DNA of 44,165 nucleotides from Candidatus Gastranaerophilales bacterium (GCA_944326015.1 CALVCJ010000008.1:1-44165); one strand, 5' to 3'; counted from the stretch's first letter, positions 6,510 through 16,752 are shown. Numbers and translations are program-made. The notes: generated by a model from the letters alone, not told the origin.

Positions 6510-9071
6510 ATGAGCAACCAACAAAATATGTTCGCAGACGGAAAAATCGTTCCTGTTAATATTAGAGAAGAAATGAAACGTTCATATATCGACTATGCGA
6601 TGAGTGTAATCGTAGGACGTGCGCTTCCTGATGTAAGAGATGGTTTGAAACCTGTTCACAGACGTATTTTGTATGCTATGAATGAACTTGGCATGACACC
6701 GGACAAACCGTTCAAGAAATGTGCACGTATCGTGGGTGAAGTTCTCGGTAAATACCACCCGCATGGCGATACTGCTGTTTATGAAGCTTTAGTTCGTATG
6801 GCTCAGGACTTTTCAACACGTTATTTAACTGTTGACGGACACGGAAACTTCGGTTCTGTTGACGGCGACGGTGCTGCTGCCATGCGTTACACAGAAGCCA
6901 GAATGCATAAAATTACACAATCCATGCTTGCAGATATTGATTGCGAAACTGTTGAATTTGAGCCGAACTTTGACGGTTCACTGCAAGAACCTTCCGTATT
7001 GCCTGTTAGACTTCCGATGCTTTTATTAAACGGATGTTCTGGAATTGCAGTCGGCATGGCAACAAATATTCCGCCTCACAATCTTTCGGAAATCGTTGAC
7101 GGTACAATTGCTTTAATTGACAACCCGAATATTACGGTAACTGAACTTATGGAATATATTAAAGGTCCTGATTTCCCGACAGCCGCAACAATTATCGGGT
7201 TAAACGATATTAAGCAGGCTTACGAAACCGGCAGAGGCTCCATAAAAATGCAGGCGGTTGCAAACTTTGAAGAAATTGCAGGCGGCGGCGGACGCCAGGG
7301 ACGTACGGCAATTGTTGTTACAGAAATTCCTTATCAGGTAAATAAGTCAGTCTTAATCGAAAAAATTGCAGAACTCGTTAAAGATCAGAGAATTAACGGT
7401 ATTTCAGATATTCGCGATGAATCTGACAGAGAAGGCATGCGTATCGTAATCGAACTTAAACGAGATGCCAAACCTGATGTTGTTAAAAATAATTTGTTTA
7501 AATATACACAGCTTGCTACAACTTTCGGTGTAAATATGCTCGCGTTATGCGGTAAACAGCCTAGATTAATGAATTTATACGAAGTTCTCTCGGAATTTGT
7601 CGAACACAGGGTAGAAATCGTTACAAGAAGAACTATTTTCTTCCTTAAAAAAGCTAAAATCAGAGCGCACATCTTGGCAGGTTTGATTATCGCACTCGGT
7701 TCAATTGATGAAGTAATTGAGCTTATCAAACAATCGAAAACTACAGATGATGCCAGAAACGGTTTGATGAGCAGATTCGGACTTGACGCCGATCAGGCAA
7801 ACGCAATCCTTGAAATGCAATTGAGAAGATTGACAGGATTGGAACAGGATAAGGTTAAAGCAGAATACGATGAACTTGTTAAGAAAATCTCTGAATACGA
7901 AGAAATCTTAGCAAGCCGCCAGAAAATTCTTGATATCATCAAAGGCGAACTTCTTGAAGACAAAGAAAAATACGGCGATGACAGAAAAACTCAAATTCTT
8001 CCTGAACAGGGCGAAGTTACAATAGAAGATTTGACCCCGAATACTCCTATGGCAGTATTTATTACACACCAAGGATATTTGAAACGTATCTCGCTTGACA
8101 CATTTGAAAGACAAAACCGTGCAACACGCGGCAAATCAGGAATTAAAACAAAAGAAGATGACGATATTCAGCACTTCTTCACCGCAATGATGCATGATAA
8201 AGTTCTGTTCTTCTCATCAAAAGGAACGGTTTACAGTCTGAATGTCTATGACTTCCCCGAAGGCGGCCGTCAAGCAAAAGGTCTGCCGATAATCAATGTT
8301 CTCCCGATAGATCAGGATGAAAGAATTACGGCAGTCGTACCTGTTAGCAGCTTCTCACACGATTTGAATTTGATTATGCTGACGAAAAAAGGCTACATCA
8401 AACGCATTGAACTTGATAACTTCTCAAATATCAGAAGAAACGGTATTATTGCAATCGGTCTTGAAGAAAACGATGAACTTGACTGGGTAAAACTTGCAAC
8501 CGCAAGAGATGAAATCATTATCGGAACATCATGCGGTATGGCAATCCGCTTCCCGATTGAAGATTTAAGACCTTTAGGCAGAAGCGCAAGAGGAGTTACA
8601 TCAATGAAATTACGTTCAGGCGATGAAATTGTGGGATGCGATATTGTACCTAGAGATTATGACGCAGATCTGCTTGTCGTAACATCTGACGGTTTCGGAA
8701 AACGTACAAAACTTTCTGAATTCAGAAGCCAGAACAGAGGCGGAATAGGTCTTATCGCAACCAAATTCAAATCAACTTCTTCAAAACTTGTTGCGCTGAC
8801 AATTGTCAAAGAATCAGATGATATTATGATGGTAACTGCAAACGGCGTTGTAACAAGATTGAATGCAGGTTCAATCTCCCGTCAGGGACGTCCTGCAACA
8901 GGTGTCAGAGCTCAGAATTTGACAGATAACGACACTGTTGTTTCAGTAAATAAAATCGTAAACCCTGACGAAGATGAACAGGTAAAAAAAGATGTTGCGG
9001 CAATGGACGCTCAGGACGCTCAGTCAAATATATCACAGACCAGCCTGCTGGACAATAATAAAGAAGAATAA
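6510..9071 (+). CDS. gyrA: DNA gyrase subunit A
   Basis: Catalytic subunit of the type II topoisomerase that introduces negative supercoils; works with GyrB (not in this window). 853 residues. The active-site Tyr is Tyr127 in [10 protein letters not shown]. The quinolone-determining region reads [17 protein letters not shown], with Thr88 and Glu92 at the positions of E. coli Ser83 and Asp87. The C-terminal beta-pinwheel carries a GyrA-box variant, QNRGGIG, which favours GyrA over ParC. SD-like GAGGGG lies 13 bases before the ATG. Confidence 0.95.
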   Translation: MSNQQNMFADGKIVPVNIREEMKRSYIDYAMSVIVGRALPDVRDGLKPVHRRILYAMNELGMTPDKPFKKCARIVGEVLGKYHPHGDTAVYEALVRMAQDFSTRYLTVDGHGNFGSVDGDGAAAMRYTEARMHKITQSMLADIDCETVEFEPNFDGSLQEPSVLPVRLPMLLLNGCSGIAVGMATNIPPHNLSEIVDGTIALIDNPNITVTELMEYIKGPDFPTAATIIGLNDIKQAYETGRGSIKMQAVANFEEIAGGGGRQGRTAIVVTEIPYQVNKSVLIEKIAELVKDQRINGISDIRDESDREGMRIVIELKRDAKPDVVKNNLFKYTQLATTFGVNMLALCGKQPRLMNLYEVLSEFVEHRVEIVTRRTIFFLKKAKIRAHILAGLIIALGSIDEVIELIKQSKTTDDARNGLMSRFGLDADQANAILEMQLRRLTGLEQDKVKAEYDELVKKISEYEEILASRQKILDIIKGELLEDKEKYGDDRKTQILPEQGEVTIEDLTPNTPMAVFITHQGYLKRISLDTFERQNRATRGKSGIKTKEDDDIQHFFTAMMHDKVLFFSSKGTVYSLNVYDFPEGGRQAKGLPIINVLPIDQDERITAVVPVSSFSHDLNLIMLTKKGYIKRIELDNFSNIRRNGIIAIGLEENDELDWVKLATARDEIIIGTSCGMAIRFPIEDLRPLGRSARGVTSMKLRSGDEIVGCDIVPRDYDADLLVVTSDGFGKRTKLSEFRSQNRGGIGLIATKFKSTSSKLVALTIVKESDDIMMVTANGVVTRLNAGSISRQGRPATGVRAQNLTDNDTVVSVNKIVNPDEDEQVKKDVAAMDAQDAQSNISQTSLLDNNKEE

Positions 9072-9093
9072 AAAACGGAACTTTCCGTTTTTT
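9070..9093 (+). terminator. Terminator after gyrA
   Basis: AAAAAACGGAA and TTCCGTTTTTT form an 11-bp stem around CT, directly overlapping the gyrA stop and ending in a T-run. Confidence 0.85.
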
Positions 9094-9112
9094 ATTTAAA
9101 AAGGAGAACTAT

Positions 9113-9520
9113 ATGCAGAATATCCGCTGGGTTCAACGTTTTGAAAATTTTGAAAAAGCTTCAATAAATCTTAATGAAACAATAGAATGCATTAAACAAA
9201 ACGGAATTAATAAGATATATACAATGGCTTTAATTCAAACTTTTGAAATTGTTTTTGAACTGGCGTGGAAAACTATGAAGGATTATCTGGAATTCAACGG
9301 AATAATAACCGACACACCGCGCGAAACAATTAAAGAAGCATTTTCAAAAAATATTATTTCTGACGGGCAAATCTGGATTGAAATGATGGAAGCCAGAAAC
9401 AAAACATCTCATACGTACAGGGAAGAATATGCAAAAAGCATGTGCGACGATATTTTAAATATTTATTCCAAGCAAATAAATAATTTACTCAAATTTTTTA
9501 AAGGTAAAATAAATGGATAA
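9113..9520 (+). CDS. HI0074-type nucleotidyltransferase substrate-binding (HEPN-like) protein
   Basis: 135 residues, all-helical four-helix-bundle type of the HI0074 family. The conserved stretches ALIQTFEIVFELAWKTMKDYLE and EMMEARNKTSHTYRE are present; RNKTSH fits the R-x4-6-H HEPN motif. Overlaps the next gene by eight bases. The pair is the HI0074/HI0073 arrangement; relatives include HEPN-MNT toxin-antitoxin modules in which the MNT enzyme adenylylates the HEPN ribonuclease. Whether this copy is toxic is not shown. Confidence 0.88.
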   Translation: MQNIRWVQRFENFEKASINLNETIECIKQNGINKIYTMALIQTFEIVFELAWKTMKDYLEFNGIITDTPRETIKEAFSKNIISDGQIWIEMMEARNKTSHTYREEYAKSMCDDILNIYSKQINNLLKFFKGKING

Positions 9521-9815
9521 ATTCGGACTTCCTGATAAAACAATTGAAGCAATAAACAAGCTGTTTGCATCATTTCAAGAAATTGATGAAGTTAAAATAT
9601 TCGGTTCGCGTGCAAGAGGGGATTTCAAAAAAGGCTCAGATATTGATCTGGTCTTATTCGGAGAAATAAACGAAAAATTATTGCGTCATATAACATCTGA
9701 ACTTTATGAGCTTCCAACACCTTATAAATTTGACGTTGTTAATTATAGTGATATTAAAAATATCGCACTTAAAAAAAATATAGATGAAGAAGGAAAAACA
9801 ATTTTTCGAAAATAA
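9513..9815 (+). CDS. MNT-type minimal nucleotidyltransferase (HI0073 family)
   Basis: 100 residues. Nucleotidyltransferase signature FGSRARGDFKKGSDIDLVLF at about residues 31-50, supplying the GS motif and the two Asp metal ligands; a third acidic position lies in the strand FDVVNYSD. Partner of the HEPN-like protein immediately upstream (eight-base overlap, SD AAAGGT inside the upstream gene). Probably transfers a nucleotide to its partner, as in HepT/MntA; by similarity only. Confidence 0.88.
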   Translation: MDKFGLPDKTIEAINKLFASFQEIDEVKIFGSRARGDFKKGSDIDLVLFGEINEKLLRHITSELYELPTPYKFDVVNYSDIKNIALKKNIDEEGKTIFRK

Positions 9816-9974
9816 TACAAATCCGCAAAATGATTATTACACCTCACCTATTAACGGTAAAAATTTAATGTTTGCACAGCTTAATGCCTTCCTTTAATAT
9901 TTGTTATGAAAAAATATCTTTTTATTGTAAAATATTAATTGTAAATAGTATTACTCAAAAAAAGGAAGAGAAAT

Positions 9975-11657
9975 ATGGAAAAACTTTCACCGTTACAAAT
10001 CGAAAGATTAAAGTATCAGCCCAAACTTCCGTCAAGCCTTGCTAACGGAATTAACAATCTTGAAATGGCTGAAGGTTCCGCAACTCAATCAGTTAGAGAT
10101 CAGGAACAAATTCAAAATTTATTCAAAAATACATACGGCAAACCTGTTGTAACTTTTAAAACATCTTCTTCTTCAAAAGCATCTGAAGTAAGAAATGTCG
10201 GCGTTATCCTTTCAGGCGGACAGGCTCCCGGAGGCCACAACGTAATTGCGGGTTTGTATGATGCTTTGAAACAGGCAAATCCTTTAAACAAACTTTACGG
10301 TTTTTTAGGCGGGCCTTCCGGCATTATTGACGGTAAATACGTTGAATTTGATGACAAGTTCATTGACGCTTACAGAAATACCGGCGGATTTGATATTATC
10401 GGTTCTGGCAGAACAAAACTTGAAACTGAAGAACAATTCCAAAAATCATGGGAAGTTTGCAAAAAACTGAACATTTCTGCTGTTGTAATTATCGGCGGGG
10501 ATGATTCAAACACTAACGCTGCACTTCTTGCTGAATGGTTTGTTAAAAATAATGCAGGTATTCAGGTTATCGGATGTCCAAAGACTATCGACGGCGACCT
10601 GAAAAATGATCAAATCGAAATTTCTTTCGGATTTGATACTGCAACAAAAACTTATGCAGAGCTTATCGGAAACATTCAGCGCGATGCAAATTCCGCTAAA
10701 AAATATTGGCACTTTATAAAAATTATGGGCAGAAGCGCTTCTCACGTTGCATTGGAAGCTGCTTTACAAACCCAGCCAAACATCACTTTGATTTCAGAAG
10801 AAGTTGAAGAAAAGAAAATGTCTTTAGAAAGCACTATTAATTATATGTGCGATATTATTGTAAGACGTGCTGATATGGGTAAAAACTTCGGTATTGCAAT
10901 AGTTCCGGAAGGCTTAATAGAATTTATCCCTGAGATGAAATCTATGATTTCAAATCTTAATGATATTATGGCATCTCTGGAAAACGATCCTGATTTTGTG
11001 AACGCTACAACAATCCGTGATAAATTTGATATTGTTGAAAACAGACTTAATCCTGACAATGCAAAAGTTTACAACTCACTGCCCGCACTTATTAAAGGTC
11101 AGTTATTAGCAGACCGCGATCCGCACGGAAATGTTCAGGTCTCAAAAATTGAAACAGAAAAATTGTTAATCGAAATGATTTCAACAAGACTTGATGAATT
11201 AAAATCTCAGGGCGACTATATCGGCAAATTCAATCCTCAGTCTCACTTCTTCGGATATGAAGGCAGATGTGCATTCCCATCAAACTTTGATGCTGATTAC
11301 TGCTACTCATTAGGCTTTAACGCATTTGCTTTAATCAACTTCGGCTTGACAGGCTATTTATCATCAGTAAGAAACTTAACTGCTCCTGCATCTGAATGGA
11401 TTGCCGGCGGTGTTCCTCTTACAATGATGATGAATATGGAAAAACGCCACGGAGAAATGAAACCTGTAATTCAAAAAGCTCTTGTAAAACTTGACGGTTC
11501 TGTGTTCAAGCAACTTGAAGAAAACAGAGAAGACTGGGCAATGAATGACAGATATTTATTCCCGGGTGCAATCCAGTATTTTGGTCCGTCATGCGTTTGT
11601 GATGTTACAACATGCACCCTTCAATTGGAAAGAGCTAAAGAACTGGTTAATGCTTAA
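9975..11657 (+). CDS. pfp: Pyrophosphate-dependent 6-phosphofructokinase (long form)
   Basis: Reversible phosphorylation of fructose-6-phosphate in glycolysis, predicted to use PPi. 560 residues, the long plant/spirochaete type. GGQAPGGHN at 81-89; GGDDSNTNA at 174-182, where the second Asp replaces the Gly of ATP enzymes; PKTIDGDL at 202-209, whose Lys is typical of PPi enzymes; later [11 protein letters not shown]. Single gene with SD AAGGAAG and a strong terminator. PPi use is read from the two diagnostic residues. Confidence 0.93.
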   Translation: MEKLSPLQIERLKYQPKLPSSLANGINNLEMAEGSATQSVRDQEQIQNLFKNTYGKPVVTFKTSSSSKASEVRNVGVILSGGQAPGGHNVIAGLYDALKQANPLNKLYGFLGGPSGIIDGKYVEFDDKFIDAYRNTGGFDIIGSGRTKLETEEQFQKSWEVCKKLNISAVVIIGGDDSNTNAALLAEWFVKNNAGIQVIGCPKTIDGDLKNDQIEISFGFDTATKTYAELIGNIQRDANSAKKYWHFIKIMGRSASHVALEAALQTQPNITLISEEVEEKKMSLESTINYMCDIIVRRADMGKNFGIAIVPEGLIEFIPEMKSMISNLNDIMASLENDPDFVNATTIRDKFDIVENRLNPDNAKVYNSLPALIKGQLLADRDPHGNVQVSKIETEKLLIEMISTRLDELKSQGDYIGKFNPQSHFFGYEGRCAFPSNFDADYCYSLGFNAFALINFGLTGYLSSVRNLTAPASEWIAGGVPLTMMMNMEKRHGEMKPVIQKALVKLDGSVFKQLEENREDWAMNDRYLFPGAIQYFGPSCVCDVTTCTLQLERAKELVNA

Positions 11658-11670
11658 ACAAATGTATATA

Positions 11671-11703
11671 AAAAAACACTCCTAATATTAGGAGTGTTTT
11701 TTT
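11671..11703. terminator. Bidirectional terminator between pfp and an Xre gene
   Basis: Perfect 16-bp inverted repeat centred on CTAATATTAG with A-run and T-run at the two ends, so it can stop transcription from both converging genes. Confidence 0.92.
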
Positions 11704-11707
11704 ATTG

Positions 11708-11917
11708 TTAATCAAAATTCAAAAGTTCCGGTAAATCTATATCCAGCGCCTTTGCAATTTTTTGAAGCGTCCAAAAGTGATATACAGACTCGCCGTTTTC
11801 AATTTCTTTAAGCCTGCCTTCGGTCATAAATGTCCGCTTTGCAAGCATTTTTTGTGATAATCCGCGTTTTTCTCTGTAATACTTTATCTTTTCTCCGATT
11901 TTCTTAAATCCGTTCAT
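11708..11917 (-). CDS. Xre-type helix-turn-helix regulator
   Basis: 69 residues, a single HTH domain: IKYYREKRGLSQKMLAKRT then MTEGRLKEIENGES and LQKIAKALDIDLPELL. Start chosen at MNGFKKIG because GGGAGG lies seven bases upstream. No other domain; likely a small DNA-binding repressor, target unknown. Divergent from the sensor kinase gene, 76 bp away, so that gene is a possible target. Confidence 0.85.
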   Translation of the reverse strand: MNGFKKIGEKIKYYREKRGLSQKMLAKRTFMTEGRLKEIENGESVYHFWTLQKIAKALDIDLPELLNFD

Positions 11918-11958
11918 AAATAAACCTCCCGACAACATATTGATATATTTTAAATAAA

Positions 11959-11993
11959 TTGCCCACTTTTTTTAGTTGAAATATAATATATTT
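11959..11993 (+). promoter_or_regulatory. Promoter giving a leaderless sensor-kinase transcript
   Basis: TTGCCC (11959-11964), 17-bp spacer, TATAAT (11982-11987), then six bases and the ATG at 11994. The predicted transcription start coincides with the start codon, and no SD is present. Confidence 0.65.
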
Positions 11994-13652
11994 ATGAAAA
12001 AGTTTGATATTTTCAGACAGTTCCGAGATGCTGTAATAATTTTAAACAAAAAGCAAGAAGCTGTTTACAGAAACCATACTTTTAAAAGGTGGTTTAAAGA
12101 CTTTACAAATATAAAAAAACTTTCCCATCATTCAAGTTTTGACATCTGCCCGCTTAATTCCGAAAACATTGAAATCTATTCTCCCATATATCATGCACTA
12201 ACCTCAAAAGAAAATTTTTTTGCAAGAATTTCCTACCAGTCAGAACTCAACAGAATTTTTTATTATGACCTTCAGGCAGTTAAAAAAGGAAATTATACAA
12301 TATTATTTTTTACAGACGTGAGCGCTCAAAATAAACTCACAGACATATATAAAGAAAACGAAAAACTAAAAGATGAAATAAAATTACTCTCCGATGAAAA
12401 TGAAGATCTTCAAAAAATTAAGCGAAAAGCGCAGAGCCAGGCAATCCGCATTGCACTCATAAACAAAGTTTCCAATAATATAAGAGAAAGTATAGACATC
12501 TCACAAATTCTTCAATCAGCACTCAAAGAACTTGCCTTAATGTTCGGAGCCTATAAAGCATATTACGCAAAAACAGAAAAAAACAGTTTTAGAGTTGAAG
12601 AAATTTATGGTTTAAAAAAATCGAAAATGCCAGAACTGATAAACTTCGATGATATTACAACGCAAACCATTGCTGCAAAAGAGATTTCAGTATGCAATTC
12701 ACTAATTGAATACACCGGAGCAAAACCATTTAAACAACCTGTTTTAAGAATAGCTGTTCCGGTTCATCATATGCAAAACCTAACCGGTGTAATAGTTTTG
12801 CTTTGTTATCAAAAACGAGAACTTAACGAAGAAATTGAAATTCTTGAAGCCATTTCATCACAATTATCCAGCGCAATCACAAGAGCCGAGCTTTATCAAA
12901 AAAATATCCAGACCGTAAAAGAATTACAAAACGCCCTTAAAGAATTGAAAGAAACTCAAATACAACTGATAAATTCCGAAAAAATGGCATCTTTAGGACA
13001 GCTGGTAGCAGGTGTGGCACACGAAATTAATACACCTGTTGCTTCAATAAAATCAAACAACGGAATAGTCGCAAAGCTGCTTGATTCAATAGAAGATACC
13101 GAATTAAAGGAGATGCTTACAGATATTAATGAAATAGATAAAGAAGCCGTAAATCGTATTTCAAATATTGTAACTTCTCTAAAGAAATTTGTACGTCTTG
13201 ATGAGGCAGAATTGCAGGAAGCTGACATAAATAAAGAACTTGATTTGACACTTGAATTAATAAGGCACGAAACAAAAAACAGAATAGAAATAATTAAAAA
13301 TTACGGTGAAATTCCCTTAGTGAAATGCTTTCCAAACATGTTAAATCAGGTATTTACAAACATTTTAATCAACGCCTGTCAGGCAATAGAAGGAAAAGGA
13401 AAAATTACAATAACAACAGAATTCAAAAATAAAAAGCTAATCGTAAAGATAAATGACACCGGAAAAGGAATCCCCAAAAACCAGCTCAACAAGATATTTA
13501 CAGCCGGATTTACAACAAAAAGTTCAGGAGTTGGGACAGGCCTTGGTTTAGCAATTTGTTCTAAGATAATAGAAAAACATCGTGGTGAAATTATTGTAAA
13601 CAGTGAGGTTGGCAGGGGGAGCGAGTTCATTATTACTATCTGTAGTGAGTAA
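11994..13652 (+). CDS. Cytoplasmic sensor histidine kinase (PAS-like, GAF, HisKA, HATPase)
   Basis: 552 residues from the ATG. No membrane segment. N-terminal PAS-like region (about 5-115), coiled coil (118-150), GAF-like domain (155-300), second coiled coil (305-325), HisKA with phospho-acceptor His343 in GVAHEINTP, and ATPase boxes NILINACQA (456-464), DTGKGIP (488-494) and GTGLGLAIC (514-522). No response regulator gene adjoins it, so it is an orphan kinase with unknown signal. The longer reading frame would need a TTG start that overlaps the -10 box. Confidence 0.92.
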   Translation: MKKFDIFRQFRDAVIILNKKQEAVYRNHTFKRWFKDFTNIKKLSHHSSFDICPLNSENIEIYSPIYHALTSKENFFARISYQSELNRIFYYDLQAVKKGNYTILFFTDVSAQNKLTDIYKENEKLKDEIKLLSDENEDLQKIKRKAQSQAIRIALINKVSNNIRESIDISQILQSALKELALMFGAYKAYYAKTEKNSFRVEEIYGLKKSKMPELINFDDITTQTIAAKEISVCNSLIEYTGAKPFKQPVLRIAVPVHHMQNLTGVIVLLCYQKRELNEEIEILEAISSQLSSAITRAELYQKNIQTVKELQNALKELKETQIQLINSEKMASLGQLVAGVAHEINTPVASIKSNNGIVAKLLDSIEDTELKEMLTDINEIDKEAVNRISNIVTSLKKFVRLDEAELQEADINKELDLTLELIRHETKNRIEIIKNYGEIPLVKCFPNMLNQVFTNILINACQAIEGKGKITITTEFKNKKLIVKINDTGKGIPKNQLNKIFTAGFTTKSSGVGTGLGLAICSKIIEKHRGEIIVNSEVGRGSEFIITICSE

Positions 13653-13981
13653 TATTTATAAATTTTTATTACGATTTTCACACTAATATAATTGAAAGAC
13701 ACAAATTATTAATTAAACAAACAGACAATTTTTCCAAATTTTTTGCCCTTTTTAAGACAAAAGTACAAAAACATGTTATATTGTTAATATAAAGTGTTAG
13801 TTTTACCCTTAAAAGAAATTTTAACCCACAACTACACTTTCAAAAAAGTAAAAGACATTATAATAAAGAATGTAATAAAAATTAACATAAGTAGGTAAAA
13901 AAGGCAATATTTAATTCTCAATATTTTTTATAAATTTATAAGGTGTAGTGAATTTAATATTGTGTGTCGGAGGAAAACTTA
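13653..13981 (+). promoter_or_regulatory. 330-bp non-coding region upstream of the HEAT-repeat gene
   Basis: Very AT-rich with no ORF. -10-like sequences occur (TTATAT and AATATAAAG around 13775-13795), but no clear -35. No terminator was recognised after the sensor kinase. Probably holds the HEAT-gene promoter and a long leader. Confidence 0.4.
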
Positions 13982-14839
13982 ATGACAATTAGTGTGAACA
14001 GCAAGAAAAAACAAGTGAAAAAATCTTTTGAAGAATTATTGACAGATCTTAAAACAAGCAATTCAGAAAAGGTCAGATATAATGCTGCGCGTGTTCTCGG
14101 TGAAATGGGTGATTCAAAAGCCGTAGAACCGTTAATTGATGTTTTGAAACACGACAAAAACGGCTCGGTCAGACTTTATGCTGCCCGCGCTCTCGGGGAA
14201 CTCGGAGATTCTAAAGCAACGGTACATTTGATTGAATCTTTACGCGAAGACAGAAACGTTGATGTTAGAGTTCGTGCAGCACGTGCATTAGGTCGTTTGG
14301 GCGGTGCAATTGTTGTTGAACCTCTCGTTGAGGCCTTAAACGATGAAAACCCGCAGGTTTGTATTACTGCAACAGATGCTTTAATTGAAATAGGCGATGT
14401 TGCAACTGATGCTTTGATTGCATCTCTCGACCACGAAAAAGTTAACGTAAGATGCGATGCAACAAGAGCTTTAGGCGAAATCGGCAACAAAAAAGCTGTA
14501 GATAAAGTTATTAATATGTTATATGATGAATGGGTTAACGTAAGAATTTATGCTGTAACATCACTCGGCAAACTAAACGATACAAAAGCTGTTCCTGCTT
14601 TGATTGATGTTATGAAAAACCGTAATGAAAATGAACTTGTTAGAGCAGGTGCTGCTGCGGCTCTCGGTGTGTTGAGAGATCAAAGAGCTCTTCTGCCTTT
14701 AAGAGAATTAATTATGGAAGCAGAAGAATTAGGCGAATTGGAAGATACAGCTTTGAAATCATTCAAGAAAATAATGGCTGCTAACTGGCAGTCAATTCCA
14801 GGTGCTACAGCTCAGAAAAAACCGGCAACTACATTCTAA
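13982..14839 (+). CDS. HEAT-repeat protein (PBS-lyase type repeats)
   Basis: 285 residues built of about seven ~31-residue repeats with the recurrent pattern VRxxAARALGELGDSKAVEPLIDxL. This is the repeat of phycobilisome-lyase-like HEAT proteins, which act as protein-binding scaffolds; no catalytic motif. Start at MTISVNS because GGAGG lies just before it; the longer GTG frame would put that SD inside the coding region. Single-gene unit with a strong terminator. Phycobilisome genes are absent here, so lyase function should not be assumed. Confidence 0.9.
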   Translation: MTISVNSKKKQVKKSFEELLTDLKTSNSEKVRYNAARVLGEMGDSKAVEPLIDVLKHDKNGSVRLYAARALGELGDSKATVHLIESLREDRNVDVRVRAARALGRLGGAIVVEPLVEALNDENPQVCITATDALIEIGDVATDALIASLDHEKVNVRCDATRALGEIGNKKAVDKVINMLYDEWVNVRIYAVTSLGKLNDTKAVPALIDVMKNRNENELVRAGAAAALGVLRDQRALLPLRELIMEAEELGELEDTALKSFKKIMAANWQSIPGATAQKKPATTF

Positions 14840-14865
14840 GAATGGAACTTAAAACAAAAAGGATT

Positions 14866-14896
14866 AAAACGACCTCTAAATTTAGAGGTCGTTTTT
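14866..14896. terminator. Bidirectional terminator between the HEAT gene and an Xre gene
   Basis: Perfect 15-bp inverted repeat AAAACGACCTCTAAA / TTTAGAGGTCGTTTT with T-run; the Xre gene stop overlaps its edge. Confidence 0.92.
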
Positions 14897-15104
14897 ACAT
14901 TAATAATTTATATGCATCAACTTCTAATACATTTGCAATAATAATTAGACGTTGTAAACTAGGAGTTCTTTTACCATTTTCAATTAAAGAAATATAATCT
15001 TCAGACAAACCGGTTAATTCAGCAAAGCGCATTTGAGAATAACCTTTTTCGTTTCTTAATTTTTTTATATTTTTATAAACTTTTTCTAACGTACTATTTG
15101 TCAT
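14895..15104 (-). CDS. Xre-type helix-turn-helix regulator
   Basis: 69 residues from the chosen ATG: KVYKNIKKLRNEKGYSQMRFAEL then TGLSEDYISLIENGKRTPSLQ, a canonical Xre HTH, ending in IANVLEVDAYKLLM. No SD; a TGTAAT hexamer lies exactly six bases before the ATG, so it may have its own leaderless transcript, or be read through from the glycosyltransferase 22 bp upstream. A longer frame running into that gene has no better start. Confidence 0.83.
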   Translation of the reverse strand: MTNSTLEKVYKNIKKLRNEKGYSQMRFAELTGLSEDYISLIENGKRTPSLQRLIIIANVLEVDAYKLLM

Positions 15105-15126
15105 ATTTTTATTACATTTTTTATAC

Positions 15127-15912
15127 TTATTTAAAATAGTAATCAATTTCTGTTGATAGATCGAGCTTTTTAGCATAAGGTCTGAAGATTTTTGATTTTA
15201 AGCCCATTTTAGCAAGTCTGTATTTTAAACTTACAGCCAGAACCCCAAGACCATATTTACAAGAGCGGACAAAATTTATTGAAGAAGCTTCTTTAAAATA
15301 TTTTGTCGGACATGAAACTTCACCTATTTTAAAATTATTATAAAAAAGCAATGCAATCATCTCGTTATCAAATATAAAATCGTCATCGCATTGCGCTAGC
15401 GGAAGTGTCTCAAGTACTTCTTTTGTAAAGCCTCTGAAACCTGTATGGTATTCGGTTAAATTTTCACCGGTAAATAAATTTTCAAACCAGGTTAAAAACT
15501 TGTTTGCAACAAATTTGTATAAAGGCATACCGCCCTTTAGTGCTGAATTTCCAAGCATACGTGATGCAAGTACGGCATCATACTGGTCGAAAGCCATCAT
15601 GCATACTATTGCCGGAATAAGCTTAGGCGTATACTGGTAATCCGGATGAAGCATTACAACAATATCCGCTCCGGATTTTAAGGCAGCTTTATAGCAGGAT
15701 TTCTGGTTACCTCCGTAACCTTTGTTCTCTTTATGCACAATTGTAGTAATATTTAATTCTTTAGAAACAAGTTTTGTATTATCCTGTGAGTTGTCATCAA
15801 CAAGGATAACTTCATCGACAAAATCTTTGTATATTTCATCATAAGTTTGTTTTAAGGTTTTTTCTGCGTTATACGCAGGCATTATTACAACTACTTTTTT
15901 ATTATTTATCAT
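15127..15912 (-). CDS. Family 2 glycosyltransferase (polyprenyl-phosphate sugar synthase-like)
   Basis: 261 residues, GT-A fold: VVVIMPAYNAEKTL at the start, VDDNSQDNT near 38-46, NKGYGGNQ, then MLHPDYQY at the metal-binding position and EYHTGFRGFTKEVL. This matches the dolichyl/undecaprenyl-phosphate mannose or glucose synthase group, but without C-terminal membrane segments. Substrates unknown; probably transfers a sugar to a lipid carrier for the cell envelope. Confidence 0.88.
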   Translation of the reverse strand: MINNKKVVVIMPAYNAEKTLKQTYDEIYKDFVDEVILVDDNSQDNTKLVSKELNITTIVHKENKGYGGNQKSCYKAALKSGADIVVMLHPDYQYTPKLIPAIVCMMAFDQYDAVLASRMLGNSALKGGMPLYKFVANKFLTWFENLFTGENLTEYHTGFRGFTKEVLETLPLAQCDDDFIFDNEMIALLFYNNFKIGEVSCPTKYFKEASSINFVRSCKYGLGVLAVSLKYRLAKMGLKSKIFRPYAKKLDLSTEIDYYFK

Positions 15913-15992
15913 CTTTTTATAAATTCCACATTACCATAAGGCAATTTATTTGATTACGAGCATTTTATTATTTTCGGCTATTCCGAGTATTA

Positions 15993-16017
15993 GATCCCGA
16001 AACAAGTTCGGGATGAC
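15993..16017. repeat. 25-nt dispersed palindromic repeat, copy 1
   Basis: Stem ATCCCGAA / TTCGGGAT with a short ACAAG loop, followed by GAC. A sister copy at 26845-26869 differs at four positions, all in two compensating stem pairs. Confidence 0.75.
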
Positions 16018-16032
16018 CGTTTTATTTTATTA

Positions 16033-16060
16033 TAAAAAAGAGGTGCAGCTGCACCCCTTT
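16033..16060 (-). terminator. Terminator after the hibernation factor gene
   Basis: Contains the perfect palindrome GGTGCAGCTGCACC, extended by AAGG/TCTT, and followed on the minus strand by a run of six T. Confidence 0.85.
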
Positions 16061-16068
16061 ATAAAAAA

Positions 16069-16431
16069 TTATTCTTCAACAGTATCAGTCGGTTCATCCA
16101 ATTTTGCCTCTGTTCTTATAGATGACTTATCCGAACCGATACTTTTGTCTTTAAATTTTTGAACCTGCCTTGCAAGTTTATCAGCCAGTAAATCAATACT
16201 TTCATACATAGATTCACCTGATTCTTCACATCTTACAACACCTGTATTCATCTTACAGCTGACTTCTGCAACGTGTTTACCGGAAGCAGCAGGGTTTTTA
16301 ATAACCGACAAAACTACATCAATGCCGTGAATTTGGTCATAATGTGCTGCTACTTTTCCGAATTTCTCTCTTACATAAGCTTTAATAGCATCAGTAATTT
16401 CAATGTTTCTTCCGTTTACGTAAATGTGCAT
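16069..16431 (-). CDS. raiA: Ribosome hibernation promoting factor (short HPF/RaiA type)
   Basis: 120 residues. Starts MHIYVNGRNIEITDAIKAYVREKFGKV, typical of the S30AE fold, then DVVLSVIKNP and a basic helix (LADKLARQVQKFKDKS). Binds the 30S subunit in stationary phase and blocks tRNA and mRNA sites. It lacks the C-terminal dimerisation domain of long HPF; an acidic 20-residue tail takes its place. SD AGGAGG six bases before the ATG. Confidence 0.93.
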   Translation of the reverse strand: MHIYVNGRNIEITDAIKAYVREKFGKVAAHYDQIHGIDVVLSVIKNPAASGKHVAEVSCKMNTGVVRCEESGESMYESIDLLADKLARQVQKFKDKSIGSDKSSIRTEAKLDEPTDTVEE

Positions 16432-16530
16432 ATGAAACCTCCTATAACATACTGCTTGTATATTATAACATATTTATTCTGATTTTTAAAGCCTTTTTCT
16501 CAATATTGCAAAAAATATTTATTTAAAGAA

Positions 16531-16752
16531 TTAATCTTCAATAATAAATTGCTGCAATTCAACATTCGGAGTCCCAATAACACGAACAAGCTCTAAAACT
16601 GAAGCTTTCATCTGGCATTTTTGAGAAGATCCGCTAAAGAAATCTCTATAAAAACATCCTTCACAATTACAACCTCTTTTATAACATTCAAGAGCGGTAG
16701 GCGTCCATCTTCTGACTGCAACAGCTCTTCCCATATCCCTACTTCTAAACAA
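16531..16752 (-). CDS. Small cysteine-rich protein of unknown function
   Basis: 73 residues. A tight cluster ECYKRGCNCEGCFY (C-x4-C-x-C-x2-C) plus KCQMK further on gives five Cys that could bind zinc or an iron-sulfur cluster. It ends in a helix (ASVLELVRVIGTP). The start is uncertain: TTG at 16752 has GGAG ten bases upstream, while the ATG six codons later (MGRAVAV) has a closer, weaker SD. It has its own promoter and a ~105-nt structured leader. No family recognised. Confidence 0.7.
   Translation of the reverse strand: MFRSRDMGRAVAVRRWTPTALECYKRGCNCEGCFYRDFFSGSSQKCQMKASVLELVRVIGTPNVELQQFIIED

Noticed and set aside
6770-6800. Possible quinolone-resistance change in GyrA (Thr88 at the E. coli Ser83 position)
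   Set aside because: Thr keeps the hydroxyl group and may be the natural residue of this lineage; no basis for calling resistance.
13982-14839. Phycobilisome lyase
   Set aside because: Only the HEAT-type repeats match; no phycobilisome genes or photosynthesis genes are present.
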